DNA of 64,000 nucleotides, from positions 62,001-126,000 of the forward strand of contig CAXBKH010000001.1 of NCBI GenBank assembly GCA_963976365.1, written 5' to 3'. A program made the translations under genes and the position numbers. The notes beneath the pieces are model-generated. The model was not told the origin of the DNA, did not search any database, and worked only from the letters and a program-made list of their open reading frames with translations. The stretch comes from UBA1847 sp963976365 (GTDB lineage Bacteria > Pseudomonadota > Gammaproteobacteria > Steroidobacterales > Woeseiaceae). Below, in pieces: positions 37,117-45,740 of the stretch (position 1 is its first letter; every line of letters begins with the position of its first letter).

Positions 37117-37791
37117 CTACGAATCGACAAAAGACGCGTAGTCGGCCAGTTCCTTGCGCCGTATGTCCGGGACCCTTGCGTCCGGGTCGGGATAGCCCAC
37201 GACCAGCAACAAAAACGGGCGCTCGCTTTTCGGCCGGCCCAGAATGTCGTTCAGGAACTTCATCGGGCTGGGCGTGTGAGTCAGGGTCGCAAGCCCCGCT
37301 TCGTGCAGTGCGGCTATCAGTATTCCGGTGGCGAGACCGGTCGATTCGCCCGGGTAGTAGTGCTTTACTTTGCGGCCGTCGGGTAGTTCACCGTACTTCT
37401 GCAGGAATACGGCAATCAGGTACGGCGCCGTCTCCAGAAATGGCTTGCGCTCGTCGGTGCCGAGCGGCTCCAGTGCAGCCAGCCACTCTTCTGACGCTCG
37501 ATGCTCATAGAATTCTCGTTCCTCGATTTCGGCTGCTTCGCGAATGCGCTTTTTTGTCTCGGGGCCACTGACGACAACGAAATGCCATGGCTGCAGATTG
37601 GCGCCACTCGGCGCCGTATTCGCTGCCTTGAGCGCCGTTTCGATGACATCGCGTGGCACCGGCCGATCTGAAAAATCGCGAACCGTCCGACGACGATCAA
37701 GGTTCTCGTAAAACTGCCTGACCCGCTGCCGCATCTCCTCGATCGGGTATTCGCGATATCGTTCCAGGGGGATGCTCGGATAGTCAGTCAC
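37117..37791 (-). CDS. Flavin-dependent dehalogenase, iodotyrosine deiodinase (IYD) homologue
   Basis: 224 residues from a GTG with AAAAGGAGCT upstream; it follows the YcgN-like stop by one base. The nitroreductase FMN fold is evident: RRTVRDFSDRPVP, ANTAPSGANLQPWHFVVV, and GILIAALHEAGLATLTHTPSPM. The lid that distinguishes IYD holds Glu91, Tyr95 and Lys116 (EEREFYEH ... GTDERKPF) with the same spacing as human E157, Y161, K182 and, from memory, the same numbers as the Haliscomenobacter enzyme. This predicts reductive dehalogenation of halotyrosines using reduced FMN. General nitroreductase activity is possible. Confidence 0.85.
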   Translation of the reverse strand: MTDYPSIPLERYREYPIEEMRQRVRQFYENLDRRRTVRDFSDRPVPRDVIETALKAANTAPSGANLQPWHFVVVSGPETKKRIREAAEIEEREFYEHRASEEWLAALEPLGTDERKPFLETAPYLIAVFLQKYGELPDGRKVKHYYPGESTGLATGILIAALHEAGLATLTHTPSPMKFLNDILGRPKSERPFLLLVVGYPDPDARVPDIRRKELADYASFVDS

Positions 37792-37792
37792 A

Positions 37793-38221
37793 CTAGCTCC
37801 TTTTTTGCAGGACGCTCCACTCTTCAGTGTCGCGTTCGGATACCGCACGTCCGCGCACCGAGATTCCGGCTTCATGTACGCTGTCGGCACGGCCCGATAT
37901 TAGCGGATGCCACGGGGCCAGATCGTCGCCGTCGGCGATCAGGCGGTAGGCACATGTCCTCGGCAACCAGTTGAATGCTTCCGGTTCGTCGATCGTCAGC
38001 GTCAGGCATTCGGCGACCTGCTTTGCACGATGAGCGTAATCGGTACAACGGCAGGTATCGAGGTCGAGCAGTCTGCAGGCGAGGTCCGTGTAGAAAACCT
38101 CGCCGGTTTCCTCATCCTCGACCTTGTGCATGCAACACAAAGCGCAGCCGTCGCACAGGGACTCCCACTCCGCGGCAGTCATTTGCGACAACGATTTGCG
38201 TTTCCAAAACTGATCGTTCAT
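37793..38221 (-). CDS. YcgN-type cysteine-cluster protein (UPF0260)
   Basis: 142 residues beginning MNDQFWKRKSLSQMTAAEWESLCDGCALCC, with further cysteines in DLACRLLDLDTCRCTDYAHRA and LPRTCAYR. The eight or so cysteines fit the CxxCxxCC zinc/iron-sulfur box family of YcgN/YkgJ. Function unproven. Its stop lies one base before the deiodinase-like GTG, whose ribosome site is in this gene's last codons, so the two form an operon. Confidence 0.85.
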   Translation of the reverse strand: MNDQFWKRKSLSQMTAAEWESLCDGCALCCMHKVEDEETGEVFYTDLACRLLDLDTCRCTDYAHRAKQVAECLTLTIDEPEAFNWLPRTCAYRLIADGDDLAPWHPLISGRADSVHEAGISVRGRAVSERDTEEWSVLQKRS

Positions 38222-38259
38222 CGTCCGGTACTCTGCTCTACAACGCCTCGAATATCCAT

Positions 38260-39213
38260 ATGAAAGCTGTATTTCTCGACTTCGCCACGATGGGACCCGG
38301 TCTCGATGTCAGCGCCATGCGCGCTTTGTTGCCGAAGCTCGACATTTTCGACACCACCACACGCGATGAGCTTGAACAGCGAATTGACGGCGCCGGGATC
38401 GTCCTCACAAACAAGGCGCGATTCTCAAGCGAACTCTTGAGTAACAACCCGTCGCTGCGCCTGATCGGGCTCACCGCAACCGGAACGGATAACGTCAACC
38501 TTGATGCGGCGCGTGAGCACGGCGTGGCAGTTTGCAATATTCGAAATTACTGCACCACCTCGGTCGCGGAACATGTATTTGGATGCCTGTTGAGTCTTGC
38601 ACACAGCCTGCCACGCTACGACGCTGCCGTTAAGCGAGGCGCCTGGCAGGAATCCAAAGACTTCTGCCTGCTGACGTATCCGATTCGCGAGTTGAGCAGC
38701 ATGACACTCGGTATTGTCGGTTACGGTGCGCTCGGAAAGGGTGTCGCGAAGATTGCCAGAGCGTTTGGTATGAACGTCATCGTTTCCGCACGGCCAGGGA
38801 CATCCAGCGTCGAGGACAATCGCGTTGCGTTCGAGGAAGTTCTTGAGCGGTCGGATGCGATATCGCTGCATTGCCCGTTGACACCGGCAACGACAGGGCT
38901 GTTCGGCGTCGACGAGTTTCAGAAAATGAAACCCGATGCGATCCTGATCAATTCAGCGCGCGGCGGACTGATTGATTCGGCGGCACTTGCCGATGCGCTG
39001 GAGACTGGTGCCATCGCAGGCGCTGCGATCGACGTGTTGCCGGAAGAACCGCCGGTCAGCGGCAACCCGTTGCTCGACTACACCGGTTCGAACCTGATAA
39101 TCACACCGCATATCGCCTGGGCTACAAACGAAGCACGCCAGGCCGCCATCGATGAACTGGTCGCAAATGTTGCTGCCTTTCTCGCCGGCGAACGCCGCAA
39201 TCGCGTGATTTAA
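38260..39213 (+). CDS. D-2-hydroxyacid dehydrogenase (hydroxypyruvate reductase-like)
   Basis: 317 residues starting MKAVFLDFATMGPGLD; divergent from the YcgN-like gene by 38 bp. NAD-binding VGYGALGKGVAKIARAFG, catalytic Arg in NSARGGLIDSAAL, Glu in DVLPEEPP and His in ITPHIAWAT give the full triad. LTATGTDNVNLDAAREHGVAVCNI is the substrate loop region of glycerate dehydrogenase/hydroxypyruvate reductases, which is the likely role, though other 2-oxo acids are possible. Its last codon overlaps the end of the Nudix gene by four bases. Confidence 0.88.
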   Translation: MKAVFLDFATMGPGLDVSAMRALLPKLDIFDTTTRDELEQRIDGAGIVLTNKARFSSELLSNNPSLRLIGLTATGTDNVNLDAAREHGVAVCNIRNYCTTSVAEHVFGCLLSLAHSLPRYDAAVKRGAWQESKDFCLLTYPIRELSSMTLGIVGYGALGKGVAKIARAFGMNVIVSARPGTSSVEDNRVAFEEVLERSDAISLHCPLTPATTGLFGVDEFQKMKPDAILINSARGGLIDSAALADALETGAIAGAAIDVLPEEPPVSGNPLLDYTGSNLIITPHIAWATNEARQAAIDELVANVAAFLAGERRNRVI

Positions 39214-39623
39214 GCCCCGACAACCTGCCTCGCCCACTGCACGATCTGCCGCACTCGTGGCGAACCGAGATCGTAGGCCTCGTCAAAAGACATCCAGCGC
39301 CACTCATGATGCTCTGGCTGGCCGGTTTCCGGCGACAGCCCCATTACCACGTCGGCCGTCTCGGTACGACCCAGGTAATAGCGCGCGACTTTGCCCCGGC
39401 TATACGGCCCGGTCTCGAAAAAACGGTCTGCCCACTCGGTAACGAGGTCGTCAATCCCGGTTTCTTCGCGGACCTCGCGGAACGCTGTCTGCAGAGGTTC
39501 TTCACCCGGTTCCCGAATGCCCTTTGGGAAGTCCCAGTGATGATAGGCTCGCAACAGCAGCGTCTTCCAGTCGTTGCCCGTCCTGCGTACCACAACGAAA
39601 CCGCAGGATAGCTTGTGCTCCAT
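39210..39623 (-). CDS. Nudix hydrolase (diadenosine tetraphosphatase-like)
   Basis: 137 residues. The Nudix box KGIREPGEEPLQTAFREVREETGI is complete (GxxxxxEx7REVxEExGI). The start SCGFVVVRRTGNDWKTLLLRAYHHWDFPKG and the aromatic EHHEWRWMSFDEA near the end fit the asymmetric Ap4A hydrolase subgroup. It overlaps the ABC permease stop by one base (TGATG), so it is translated with that exporter, an association with no obvious functional link. Confidence 0.88.
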   Translation of the reverse strand: MEHKLSCGFVVVRRTGNDWKTLLLRAYHHWDFPKGIREPGEEPLQTAFREVREETGIDDLVTEWADRFFETGPYSRGKVARYYLGRTETADVVMGLSPETGQPEHHEWRWMSFDEAYDLGSPRVRQIVQWARQVVGA

Positions 39624-42121
39624 CAGGCGTTGACCTCCCGCAGCACATCGGCAGGCCGTGAGTTCACCGCGCTGCGAGCCGCGAAATAACCGCTGATACA
39701 GACGATGAACACACCGCCGGAGACGCCCGCAAGCCAGAGCATCGGGCTGAATTCATACGGTAACTCAAACAACTGCGTTGCGATGAGGTAGGCGAGTACC
39801 GATGCGCCGGCCGACGCAAGGACTCCGGCGGCCGTACCCAGTGCGGCAAACTCCGCCATAACACCAGCAAACACGGTACGCTTCCTGGCGCCAAGAGCAC
39901 GCAACATCGCACTCTCGAAACGACGTTCATCGATCGTCGACTGCACTGCGGCGAACAACACGGCAATGCCTGCCGCAAGCGTGAACACAAACACTGCCTG
40001 CACTGCAAGACTGGCCTTTTCGATGATGCCGCGAACCTGTTCGAGTATGGCGCCAAGGTCAATCACTGAAATACTGGGATGGGCACGCATCAGGTCGACG
40101 AGAAACGCCTGCTTGTCGTCTGCAACCCGCATGCTTGAAATATAAGTTGTCGGCATTCCGTCCAGTGCGCCCGGCGACAACACGATAAAGAAATTTGGCT
40201 GGAACGAATCCCAGTTGATCTTTCGCGTGCTTCTTATTTCCGCTTCGACTTCACGTCCGGCAATGACAAACTTCAGGCGGTCGCCGATCTTGAGCCCGGC
40301 ATTGGCCGCCGCCTCTGTTTCAATGGAAGCCAGTGGTGGCCCCGCGTAGTCCGCGGGCCACCATTCACCATCGAGCAGCTCATTGCTCGAACTCAACTCC
40401 GCCGCCCAGGACAGGTTCGCCTCGCGATTGGCAAGCCACTTGCCGTCCTCATTGGGATACTCGCGATCCTTGACCGACTCATCGTTGATGGTCGACATTC
40501 TCGCCCGAACCAGTGGCGTAAAATCAGGCGCCTCGACGCCATTGCTATCGAAGCGCGCCCTGATCGCGTCCAGCTCATGCGGCTGGATGTTGATGAGAAA
40601 GTGATTCGGAGCGTCGTCGGCCAGCGTACTGCGCCATCCCTCCAGCAGGTCGGTCCTGACCAGTGTGAGTAACAACAGCACCGTGATCCCGAGCCCGAAC
40701 GCAACGACCTGCACGGCACTGTCGCGACCCCGCCGGGCGATATTGGCCAGGCCATAGCGCCATGCGACCCCCACTCCGGAGCGGGCGCGACCGATGACCG
40801 ACACCATGGCCCTGCCGAGCAGGTACAAAAGCCCCGCGATGACGACGATTCCTCCGATCAGTATGAGTAGCATCACCGGGTCGCCAACAGAGCGGTACAA
40901 CAACGTTGCAACTGCGGCCAGTGACAATCCGGCAACGAACAAGCGTGACGGCGCAGGCGGCATAGCATCGTGGCGCAATACTCTCAGTGGCGGTGTATTG
41001 CGAAGCTGAATCAGTGACGGCAACGCGAAGCCGAGCAGCAAAACCATGGCGCTGCTGCATGCAAGAATGACCGGGCGAAAGCCCACGCCGGGCAACTCGC
41101 CTTGCTGCAAAAGGTCAATCAGGATGCGCGACAGCAATTCTTCGGCCGCAAAGCCGATAAGGCTGCCGCCCAGAACACCGAGTGCACCGAGCAACAACAA
41201 CTGCACCAGCGCGACGGAAATCACGAAGCCCTGCGTAGCGCCGAGACTTTTCATCAGCGCGACGGTATCCATACGACGATGTGCAAATCGCCGCGCCGAC
41301 ATGGCAACCGCGACAGCGCTGAGCAGCAAGCTGATCACGGCGGTCAGTGACAGGAAGCGTTGCGCACGATCGGCAGCACTGTAGGCGCGCTCACTGCTTT
41401 CTTCCTGGCTGCGGACGCGAATTTCGTCCGGCAGCGTGTCCTCGATCGCATCATTGAAATCGGCGATATCCTGTTCGTTGCCAGCAACGAGCAAGGCGTA
41501 GGCGACACGACTGCCTTCACCAATCAGGCCGGTCTCTGACACATCGGCAATGTTCATGATCAACGAAGGCGCCAGCGAGGCGAAGCCAATCGACTGGTCG
41601 GGCCGATAGGTCAGCACTGCCGCAACCCGAACGCGGAGCTCGCCGACGAACAGCGTATCGCCGACATCTGCGCCAACGCGCGCCAGCAACGCTCCATCGG
41701 CCCAGACCTCTCCGGTCGCCGGAATGCCGTCTACCGCCCGTTGCTCGCCGAACAGCGTGTCCGCGACTCTTACCTTGCCACGCAGGGGATACCGGTCGCT
41801 GACGACCTTGATCGTGGCCAGGGCGCTGTCGTCATCCTTGAAGACCACAGAAGGAAACGACAGCGTGTCGGCGGTTTCGAGGTCATAGTCCTTTGCCAGA
41901 TCGCGCCATTCCTGGGGTACCGGTTCCTGCGATCGAAGCCGGAGATCCGCCGCAAGCACCTCGTTGGCCTGCCGCGCAACGGCTTTGCCGATGCGATCCG
42001 TCAGGAAACCCACAGCGGTCAGCGCCGCCACGGCAAGGCCGACCGCCGCGAGCAACACGAGAACTTCACCCGAGCGCAATTCGCGACCAAAACTCCGCAA
42101 AGCAAAGACGAGTGCTTTCAC
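39623..42121 (-). CDS. ABC transporter permease, FtsX/MacB-like (YbbP type)
   Basis: 832 residues. N-terminal helix (EVLVLLAAVGLAVAALTAVGFL), a large periplasmic domain, three helices around 260-380 (FLSLTAVISLLLSAVAVAMSA, VALVQLLLLGALGVLGGSLIG), four central helices (around 390-490), a second periplasmic part and three C-terminal helices (AVFVFTLAAGIAVLFAAVQ to MLWLAGVSGGVFIVCISGYFA). This duplicated FtsX layout equals E. coli YbbP, the partner of YbbA. Substrate unknown; lipoprotein or lipid extrusion is the usual guess. Overlaps the ATPase gene by four bases. Confidence 0.88.
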   Translation of the reverse strand: MKALVFALRSFGRELRSGEVLVLLAAVGLAVAALTAVGFLTDRIGKAVARQANEVLAADLRLRSQEPVPQEWRDLAKDYDLETADTLSFPSVVFKDDDSALATIKVVSDRYPLRGKVRVADTLFGEQRAVDGIPATGEVWADGALLARVGADVGDTLFVGELRVRVAAVLTYRPDQSIGFASLAPSLIMNIADVSETGLIGEGSRVAYALLVAGNEQDIADFNDAIEDTLPDEIRVRSQEESSERAYSAADRAQRFLSLTAVISLLLSAVAVAMSARRFAHRRMDTVALMKSLGATQGFVISVALVQLLLLGALGVLGGSLIGFAAEELLSRILIDLLQQGELPGVGFRPVILACSSAMVLLLGFALPSLIQLRNTPPLRVLRHDAMPPAPSRLFVAGLSLAAVATLLYRSVGDPVMLLILIGGIVVIAGLLYLLGRAMVSVIGRARSGVGVAWRYGLANIARRGRDSAVQVVAFGLGITVLLLLTLVRTDLLEGWRSTLADDAPNHFLINIQPHELDAIRARFDSNGVEAPDFTPLVRARMSTINDESVKDREYPNEDGKWLANREANLSWAAELSSSNELLDGEWWPADYAGPPLASIETEAAANAGLKIGDRLKFVIAGREVEAEIRSTRKINWDSFQPNFFIVLSPGALDGMPTTYISSMRVADDKQAFLVDLMRAHPSISVIDLGAILEQVRGIIEKASLAVQAVFVFTLAAGIAVLFAAVQSTIDERRFESAMLRALGARKRTVFAGVMAEFAALGTAAGVLASAGASVLAYLIATQLFELPYEFSPMLWLAGVSGGVFIVCISGYFAARSAVNSRPADVLREVNA

Positions 42122-42825
42122 GCGGCCGCCCTGGTATCGCTGACCAGCTTGCCAACATCCAGCGAAAGAATCCGGTCGCAGCGTTCCGCCAGCACCTGGT
42201 CATGCGTTACCAGTACCAGGGTTGTCGATGAGTCGCGGTTGAGCTCGAACATCAGCTCCATGATATTGGCGCCAGTACGGCTGTCGAGGTTCCCGGTCGG
42301 TTCGTCCGCGAACAGGACAGCAGGCTCGGTCGCAAACGCCCGGGCAATGGCAACGCGCTGCTTTTCGCCGCCGGACAATTGCGACGGGTAGTGGCTCCAG
42401 CGTTCTCCGAGCCCAACTTTCTCAATAATGTCACGGGCAGCCGCTCGTGCATTCGGCTGGCCGGCAAGCTCAAGTGGCAGCATGACGTTCTCCAGCGCAT
42501 TCAGCGACGGAACCAGGTGGAATGACTGAAATACGAAGCCGACACTCTCGGCCCGCAAGCTTGCGCGACCGTCTTCGCTCAGTGTGGACAGATTTGACCC
42601 GTTCAGCATGACATGCCCGGTGCTCGGCAGGTCCAGGCCCGCCAGCAGTGCCAGCAATGTCGATTTTCCAGCGCCGGAGGGCCCGACGACTGCCACCGAC
42701 TCGCCAGCGGCAATGCTGAAACTGACCTCCGAAAGAATGGTCAGAGTCCCTTCCGGACTGCTAACCTGTTTGCTGAGCTTGTGCGCCTCAAGGACACTGA
42801 CTGCTTTTGATGACCGATTCGACAT
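42118..42825 (-). CDS. ABC transporter ATP-binding protein (YbbA type)
   Basis: 235 residues. Walker A GPSGAGKSTLLALLAG, Q-loop FVFQSFHLVPSLNALENVML, signature LSGGEKQRVAIARA, Walker B AVLFADEPTGNLDS and switch His in LVTHDQVLA place it in the LolD/MacB class. Pairs with the permease downstream. Its ATG and the tesA ATG share the palindrome CATG at 42823-42826, so promoters of each gene lie inside the other. The same ybbA/tesA divergence exists in E. coli. Confidence 0.92.
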   Translation of the reverse strand: MSNRSSKAVSVLEAHKLSKQVSSPEGTLTILSEVSFSIAAGESVAVVGPSGAGKSTLLALLAGLDLPSTGHVMLNGSNLSTLSEDGRASLRAESVGFVFQSFHLVPSLNALENVMLPLELAGQPNARAAARDIIEKVGLGERWSHYPSQLSGGEKQRVAIARAFATEPAVLFADEPTGNLDSRTGANIMELMFELNRDSSTTLVLVTHDQVLAERCDRILSLDVGKLVSDTRAAA

Positions 42826-43435
42826 GCGAAAAATAGCTTCCCTTCTGTTGCTGTTACTTGCCGCGGGTGCGGAGGCTTCCGACGTACCGACCGTGCTGGT
42901 CTTTGGCGACAGCCTCAGCGCCGGCTACGGTATTGAAGTTGACCAGTCCTGGACCGCATTGTTGCAGGCCCGGCTTGAAGAGCAAGGGTACGAACATCGG
43001 GTCGTCAACGCCAGTATCAGTGGCGAGACGACCGAGGGCGGTGTGACACGGATCGATGAAGCCCTCGATACCTTCTCGCCGGAGCTCCTGATCCTGGAAC
43101 TCGGCGCCAATGACGGGCTGCGCGGCTTCCCGCCGGCGCGGATGAAAGCAAACCTCGCAACCATTATCACACGCGCGAAGGCGTCCGGTGCTGACGTTGT
43201 GCTGCTGGGCATCCGGATTCCAATTAACTATGGAGCGCGTTATTCGAAGGCGTTTGAAGACGTATTCCGCGAAGTCTCGGTTGAGATGGACATCAAGTGG
43301 ATCGAGTTCTTTATGGACGGCATTGCGCTGAATGACGAACTTTTGCAAAGCGATCGCATTCATCCCAACGCGACGGCACAGCCCATGCTGCTCGATAACG
43401 CCTGGCCAATCATAAGCGCTACACTGGATAACTGA
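42824..43435 (+). CDS. tesA: Periplasmic acyl-CoA thioesterase / GDSL esterase TesA
   Basis: 203 residues. Signal peptide MRKIASLLLLLLAAGAEASD. SGNH/GDSL hydrolase blocks: FGDSLSAGYG with catalytic Ser, NASISGETTEGG, LELGANDGLRG (GxND), and DRIHPNATAQ with catalytic Asp and His. Multifunctional thioesterase, protease and lysophospholipase. The ATG overlaps that of the ABC ATPase gene; ribosome site is weak. fadD follows 32 bp downstream. Confidence 0.93.
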   Translation: MRKIASLLLLLLAAGAEASDVPTVLVFGDSLSAGYGIEVDQSWTALLQARLEEQGYEHRVVNASISGETTEGGVTRIDEALDTFSPELLILELGANDGLRGFPPARMKANLATIITRAKASGADVVLLGIRIPINYGARYSKAFEDVFREVSVEMDIKWIEFFMDGIALNDELLQSDRIHPNATAQPMLLDNAWPIISATLDN

Positions 43436-43467
43436 TCCGGGACGCAAAGCAAAACGAGGGAATAATC

Positions 43468-45126
43468 TTGGAAAAAATCTGGCTCAAGTCCTACCCGCCG
43501 GGAATGCCCGAAGAGGTTCCAACGCCGCCGTTTCGTTCGATTCGTGAATTGTGCGAACAGGCTTTCGAGACTTATCCCGAGAACAACGCCTTCACCAACA
43601 TGGGAACGACGCTGAGCTACGCCGACCTTGACCGGTTGTCGCTGCAGTTCGCCTGCTTCCTGCAGAAGAAGCTCAAACTGACACGTGGCGAACGCGTCGC
43701 GATCATGATGCCGAATGTACTTCAATACCCGGTAGCACTGTGCGGGATTTTTCGGGCGGGGCTGGTCGCCGTCAACGTCAACCCGCTGTATACCGCCCGC
43801 GAGCTGAAGCACCAACTCAAAGACTCCGGCGCCAAGTGCATTATCATTCTCGAGAATTTTGCGCATGTGCTCGAGGACATCATCGCCGAAACGGACGTGC
43901 GACATGTCGTTACGACCGGCGTCGGTGATTTGCTGAATTTCCCCAAGGGCACGCTGGTCAACTTCGCACTGCGTTACGTGAAACGGGCGGTGCCGTCCTT
44001 CAGGCTCCCGGGCAGCGTCAGCTTTCGGCAGGCGCTCAACGCAGGGTCCGACCTGGTGCTCGATGAGGTTGAGATCGGCTACGCCGATATTGCCTTCCTG
44101 CAATACACCGGCGGCACGACCGGCGCGTCCAAGGGCGCGATGCTGAGCCACCGCAACATGGTTTACAACGTTCAGCAATCGATGACCTGGCAGGCGGATG
44201 CGTACGAGGGCGTACTGCCGGTTGTCGCGATTACCGCCTTGCCGCTCTATCACATATTTTCGCTGCAGGGGAATTGCCTGACTGTAATGGCGCAGGGCGG
44301 CGAAAACATACTCATTACCAATCCGCGGGATTTCGAAGGCTTCGCCAAGGAAATCGCGAAGCACAGGTTCAACATGTTCACTGGTGTGAATACATTGTTT
44401 GCGGCGCTGATGGATACACCGAGCTTTGCAAAGATTGACTTCAGCTACCTGCGTGTCTGCGTCGGTGGCGGCATGGCGGTGCAACCCGCGATCGCGAAGG
44501 AATGGAAGGAAAAGACGGGCACCACCATCTTGCAGGGCTATGGCCTGACCGAAACTTCGCCGGTTGCGATTGTCTGCCGGGTCGACAGTGAATTCACAGG
44601 AACGATCGGTCTGCCGGTCCCGTCGACCGATGTCATGATCGCCGGCGACGACGGCAACCCCTTACCCATCGGGGAAATCGGCGAGATCTGCATACGCGGC
44701 CCGCAGGTCATGGAAGGTTACTGGCAGCGCCCGGCCGAAACGGCAGAGACCATGCTCCCCGGTGGCTGGCTGCGGACCGGCGACGTCGGACGCATGGACG
44801 AAAACGGTTACACCTTTATCGAAGATCGCAAGAAAGACATGATCCTGGTCTCCGGCTTTAACGTCTACCCGAACGAAATCGAGAACGTCATCGTCGAAAT
44901 GCCCGGCGTCCTGGAAGCCGCCGCCATCGGCCTGCCCGACGAGCGTTCCGGTGAAATCGTCAAGGTCTTCGTCGTGCGCAAGGACCCGAACCTGAAAGAA
45001 CAGGACATCCTCGACTACTGCAAGGAAAACCTCACCGGCTACAAACGACCACGCATCATCGAATTCCGCGACGAACTGCCGAAGACCAACGTCGGCAAGA
45101 TTCTCAGGAGGGCGCTCCGTGAATAA
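43468..45126 (+). CDS. fadD: Long-chain fatty acid-CoA ligase
   Basis: 552 residues from a TTG behind ACGAGGG, the same start codon as E. coli FadD, and MEKIWLKSYPPGMP aligns with it directly. ATP/AMP motif YTGGTTGASKGAM, ITNPRDFEGF, GYGLTETSPVAI, the Gly/Asp hinge LRTGDVGRMDENG, and RKKDMILVSGFNVYPNEIE cover the whole adenylate-forming fold; GKILRRALR has the catalytic Lys. Activates fatty acids at the inner membrane, including those released by TesA. Overlaps the next gene by eight bases. Confidence 0.95.
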   Translation: MEKIWLKSYPPGMPEEVPTPPFRSIRELCEQAFETYPENNAFTNMGTTLSYADLDRLSLQFACFLQKKLKLTRGERVAIMMPNVLQYPVALCGIFRAGLVAVNVNPLYTARELKHQLKDSGAKCIIILENFAHVLEDIIAETDVRHVVTTGVGDLLNFPKGTLVNFALRYVKRAVPSFRLPGSVSFRQALNAGSDLVLDEVEIGYADIAFLQYTGGTTGASKGAMLSHRNMVYNVQQSMTWQADAYEGVLPVVAITALPLYHIFSLQGNCLTVMAQGGENILITNPRDFEGFAKEIAKHRFNMFTGVNTLFAALMDTPSFAKIDFSYLRVCVGGGMAVQPAIAKEWKEKTGTTILQGYGLTETSPVAIVCRVDSEFTGTIGLPVPSTDVMIAGDDGNPLPIGEIGEICIRGPQVMEGYWQRPAETAETMLPGGWLRTGDVGRMDENGYTFIEDRKKDMILVSGFNVYPNEIENVIVEMPGVLEAAAIGLPDERSGEIVKVFVVRKDPNLKEQDILDYCKENLTGYKRPRIIEFRDELPKTNVGKILRRALRE

Positions 45127-45496
45127 CCTCGGCTCCAAGATACTGGCGTTCGTGCCTCTGCTACTGCTCGCTGCAGTCGTCGGCGCCGCAGTTCCGAAAC
45201 CGCTCGATCCATTACGAGTAGCGCCGCATATCTTCTCACTCGAATTCGAGAACGAACGCGTCCGCGTCCTGAAACAAACCGTTCGAAACGGCGAGAACCA
45301 GCCGTTACACGCCCACCCTGACCGCCTGCTGGTCTACCTGCAAACCTGTGGCTGGCTCGAAGAAGACGACCAGGGCAACCGGCACATGGAAGAGTTCAAA
45401 TTCGGACAGGTCGTCTGGGCAGACGCCATCACCCACGGCGGTGAAAACGCCAACGTCGTCCAACAATGCCAAATACTCGAAATCGAACTTCTGTGA
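45119..45496 (+). CDS. Exported cupin-like protein
   Basis: 125 residues, GTG start inside the last codons of fadD. A signal peptide or anchor (NNLGSKILAFVPLLLLAAVVGAAV) precedes a short beta barrel: EFENERVRVLKQTVRNGENQPLHAHPDRLLVYLQ with HAHPD as a possible metal site, then WADAITHGGENAN. That is cupin-like, but one metal His cluster is incomplete. No function assigned. The gene ends before a region with two palindromic repeats. Confidence 0.68.
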   Translation: MNNLGSKILAFVPLLLLAAVVGAAVPKPLDPLRVAPHIFSLEFENERVRVLKQTVRNGENQPLHAHPDRLLVYLQTCGWLEEDDQGNRHMEEFKFGQVVWADAITHGGENANVVQQCQILEIELL

Positions 45497-45522
45497 CCAG
45501 AATTACATGATCGACTGAGGGG

Positions 45523-45593
45523 CGATCGGAAAACTGTTTCAAGGAAATAAAGCGGACCGAAGGGAGCCATTCCTAGAAACAGTTTTCCGGTCG
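45523..45593 (-). repeat. Palindromic repeat copy A (inverted orientation)
   Basis: Arms 45523-45540 and 45576-45593 pair over 17 of 18 positions (core CGGAAAACTGTTTC). The 35-base loop, read on the minus strand, begins TAGGAATGGCTC and ends CGCTTTATTTCCTT, the same outline as copies B and C. It lies in the convergent gap after the cupin-like gene. Confidence 0.85.
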
Positions 45594-45636
45594 ACCCGGG
45601 ATTCGTGCGACGCTTTGTACGTAACGGCCCGCGAAT

Positions 45637-45707
45637 CGTTCCGGAAAGTGTTTATCGGAATGGCTCGCTGCGCTGCGCTTTATTTCCTTTAAACACTTTC
45701 CGGAACG
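45637..45707 (+). repeat. Palindromic repeat copy B
   Basis: Arms CGTTCCGGAAAGTGTTTA (45637-45654) and its exact complement (45690-45707): perfect 18-bp stem, 35-base loop. Loop differs from copy C at one base. It faces copy A head to head across 43 bases. The surrounding 244-bp gap to hemE holds no gene. Confidence 0.88.
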
Positions 45708-45740
45708 CTCCGCTACCAAGCACGGCGACTGCACAATTCG

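Noticed and set aside
43360..44484. Long open frame antisense to fadD and other long antisense frames (for example 3945-4682, 28128-29072)
   Set aside because: GC-rich third-position bias leaves the opposite strand open; these have no ribosome site, no recognisable domain and overlap well-identified genes.
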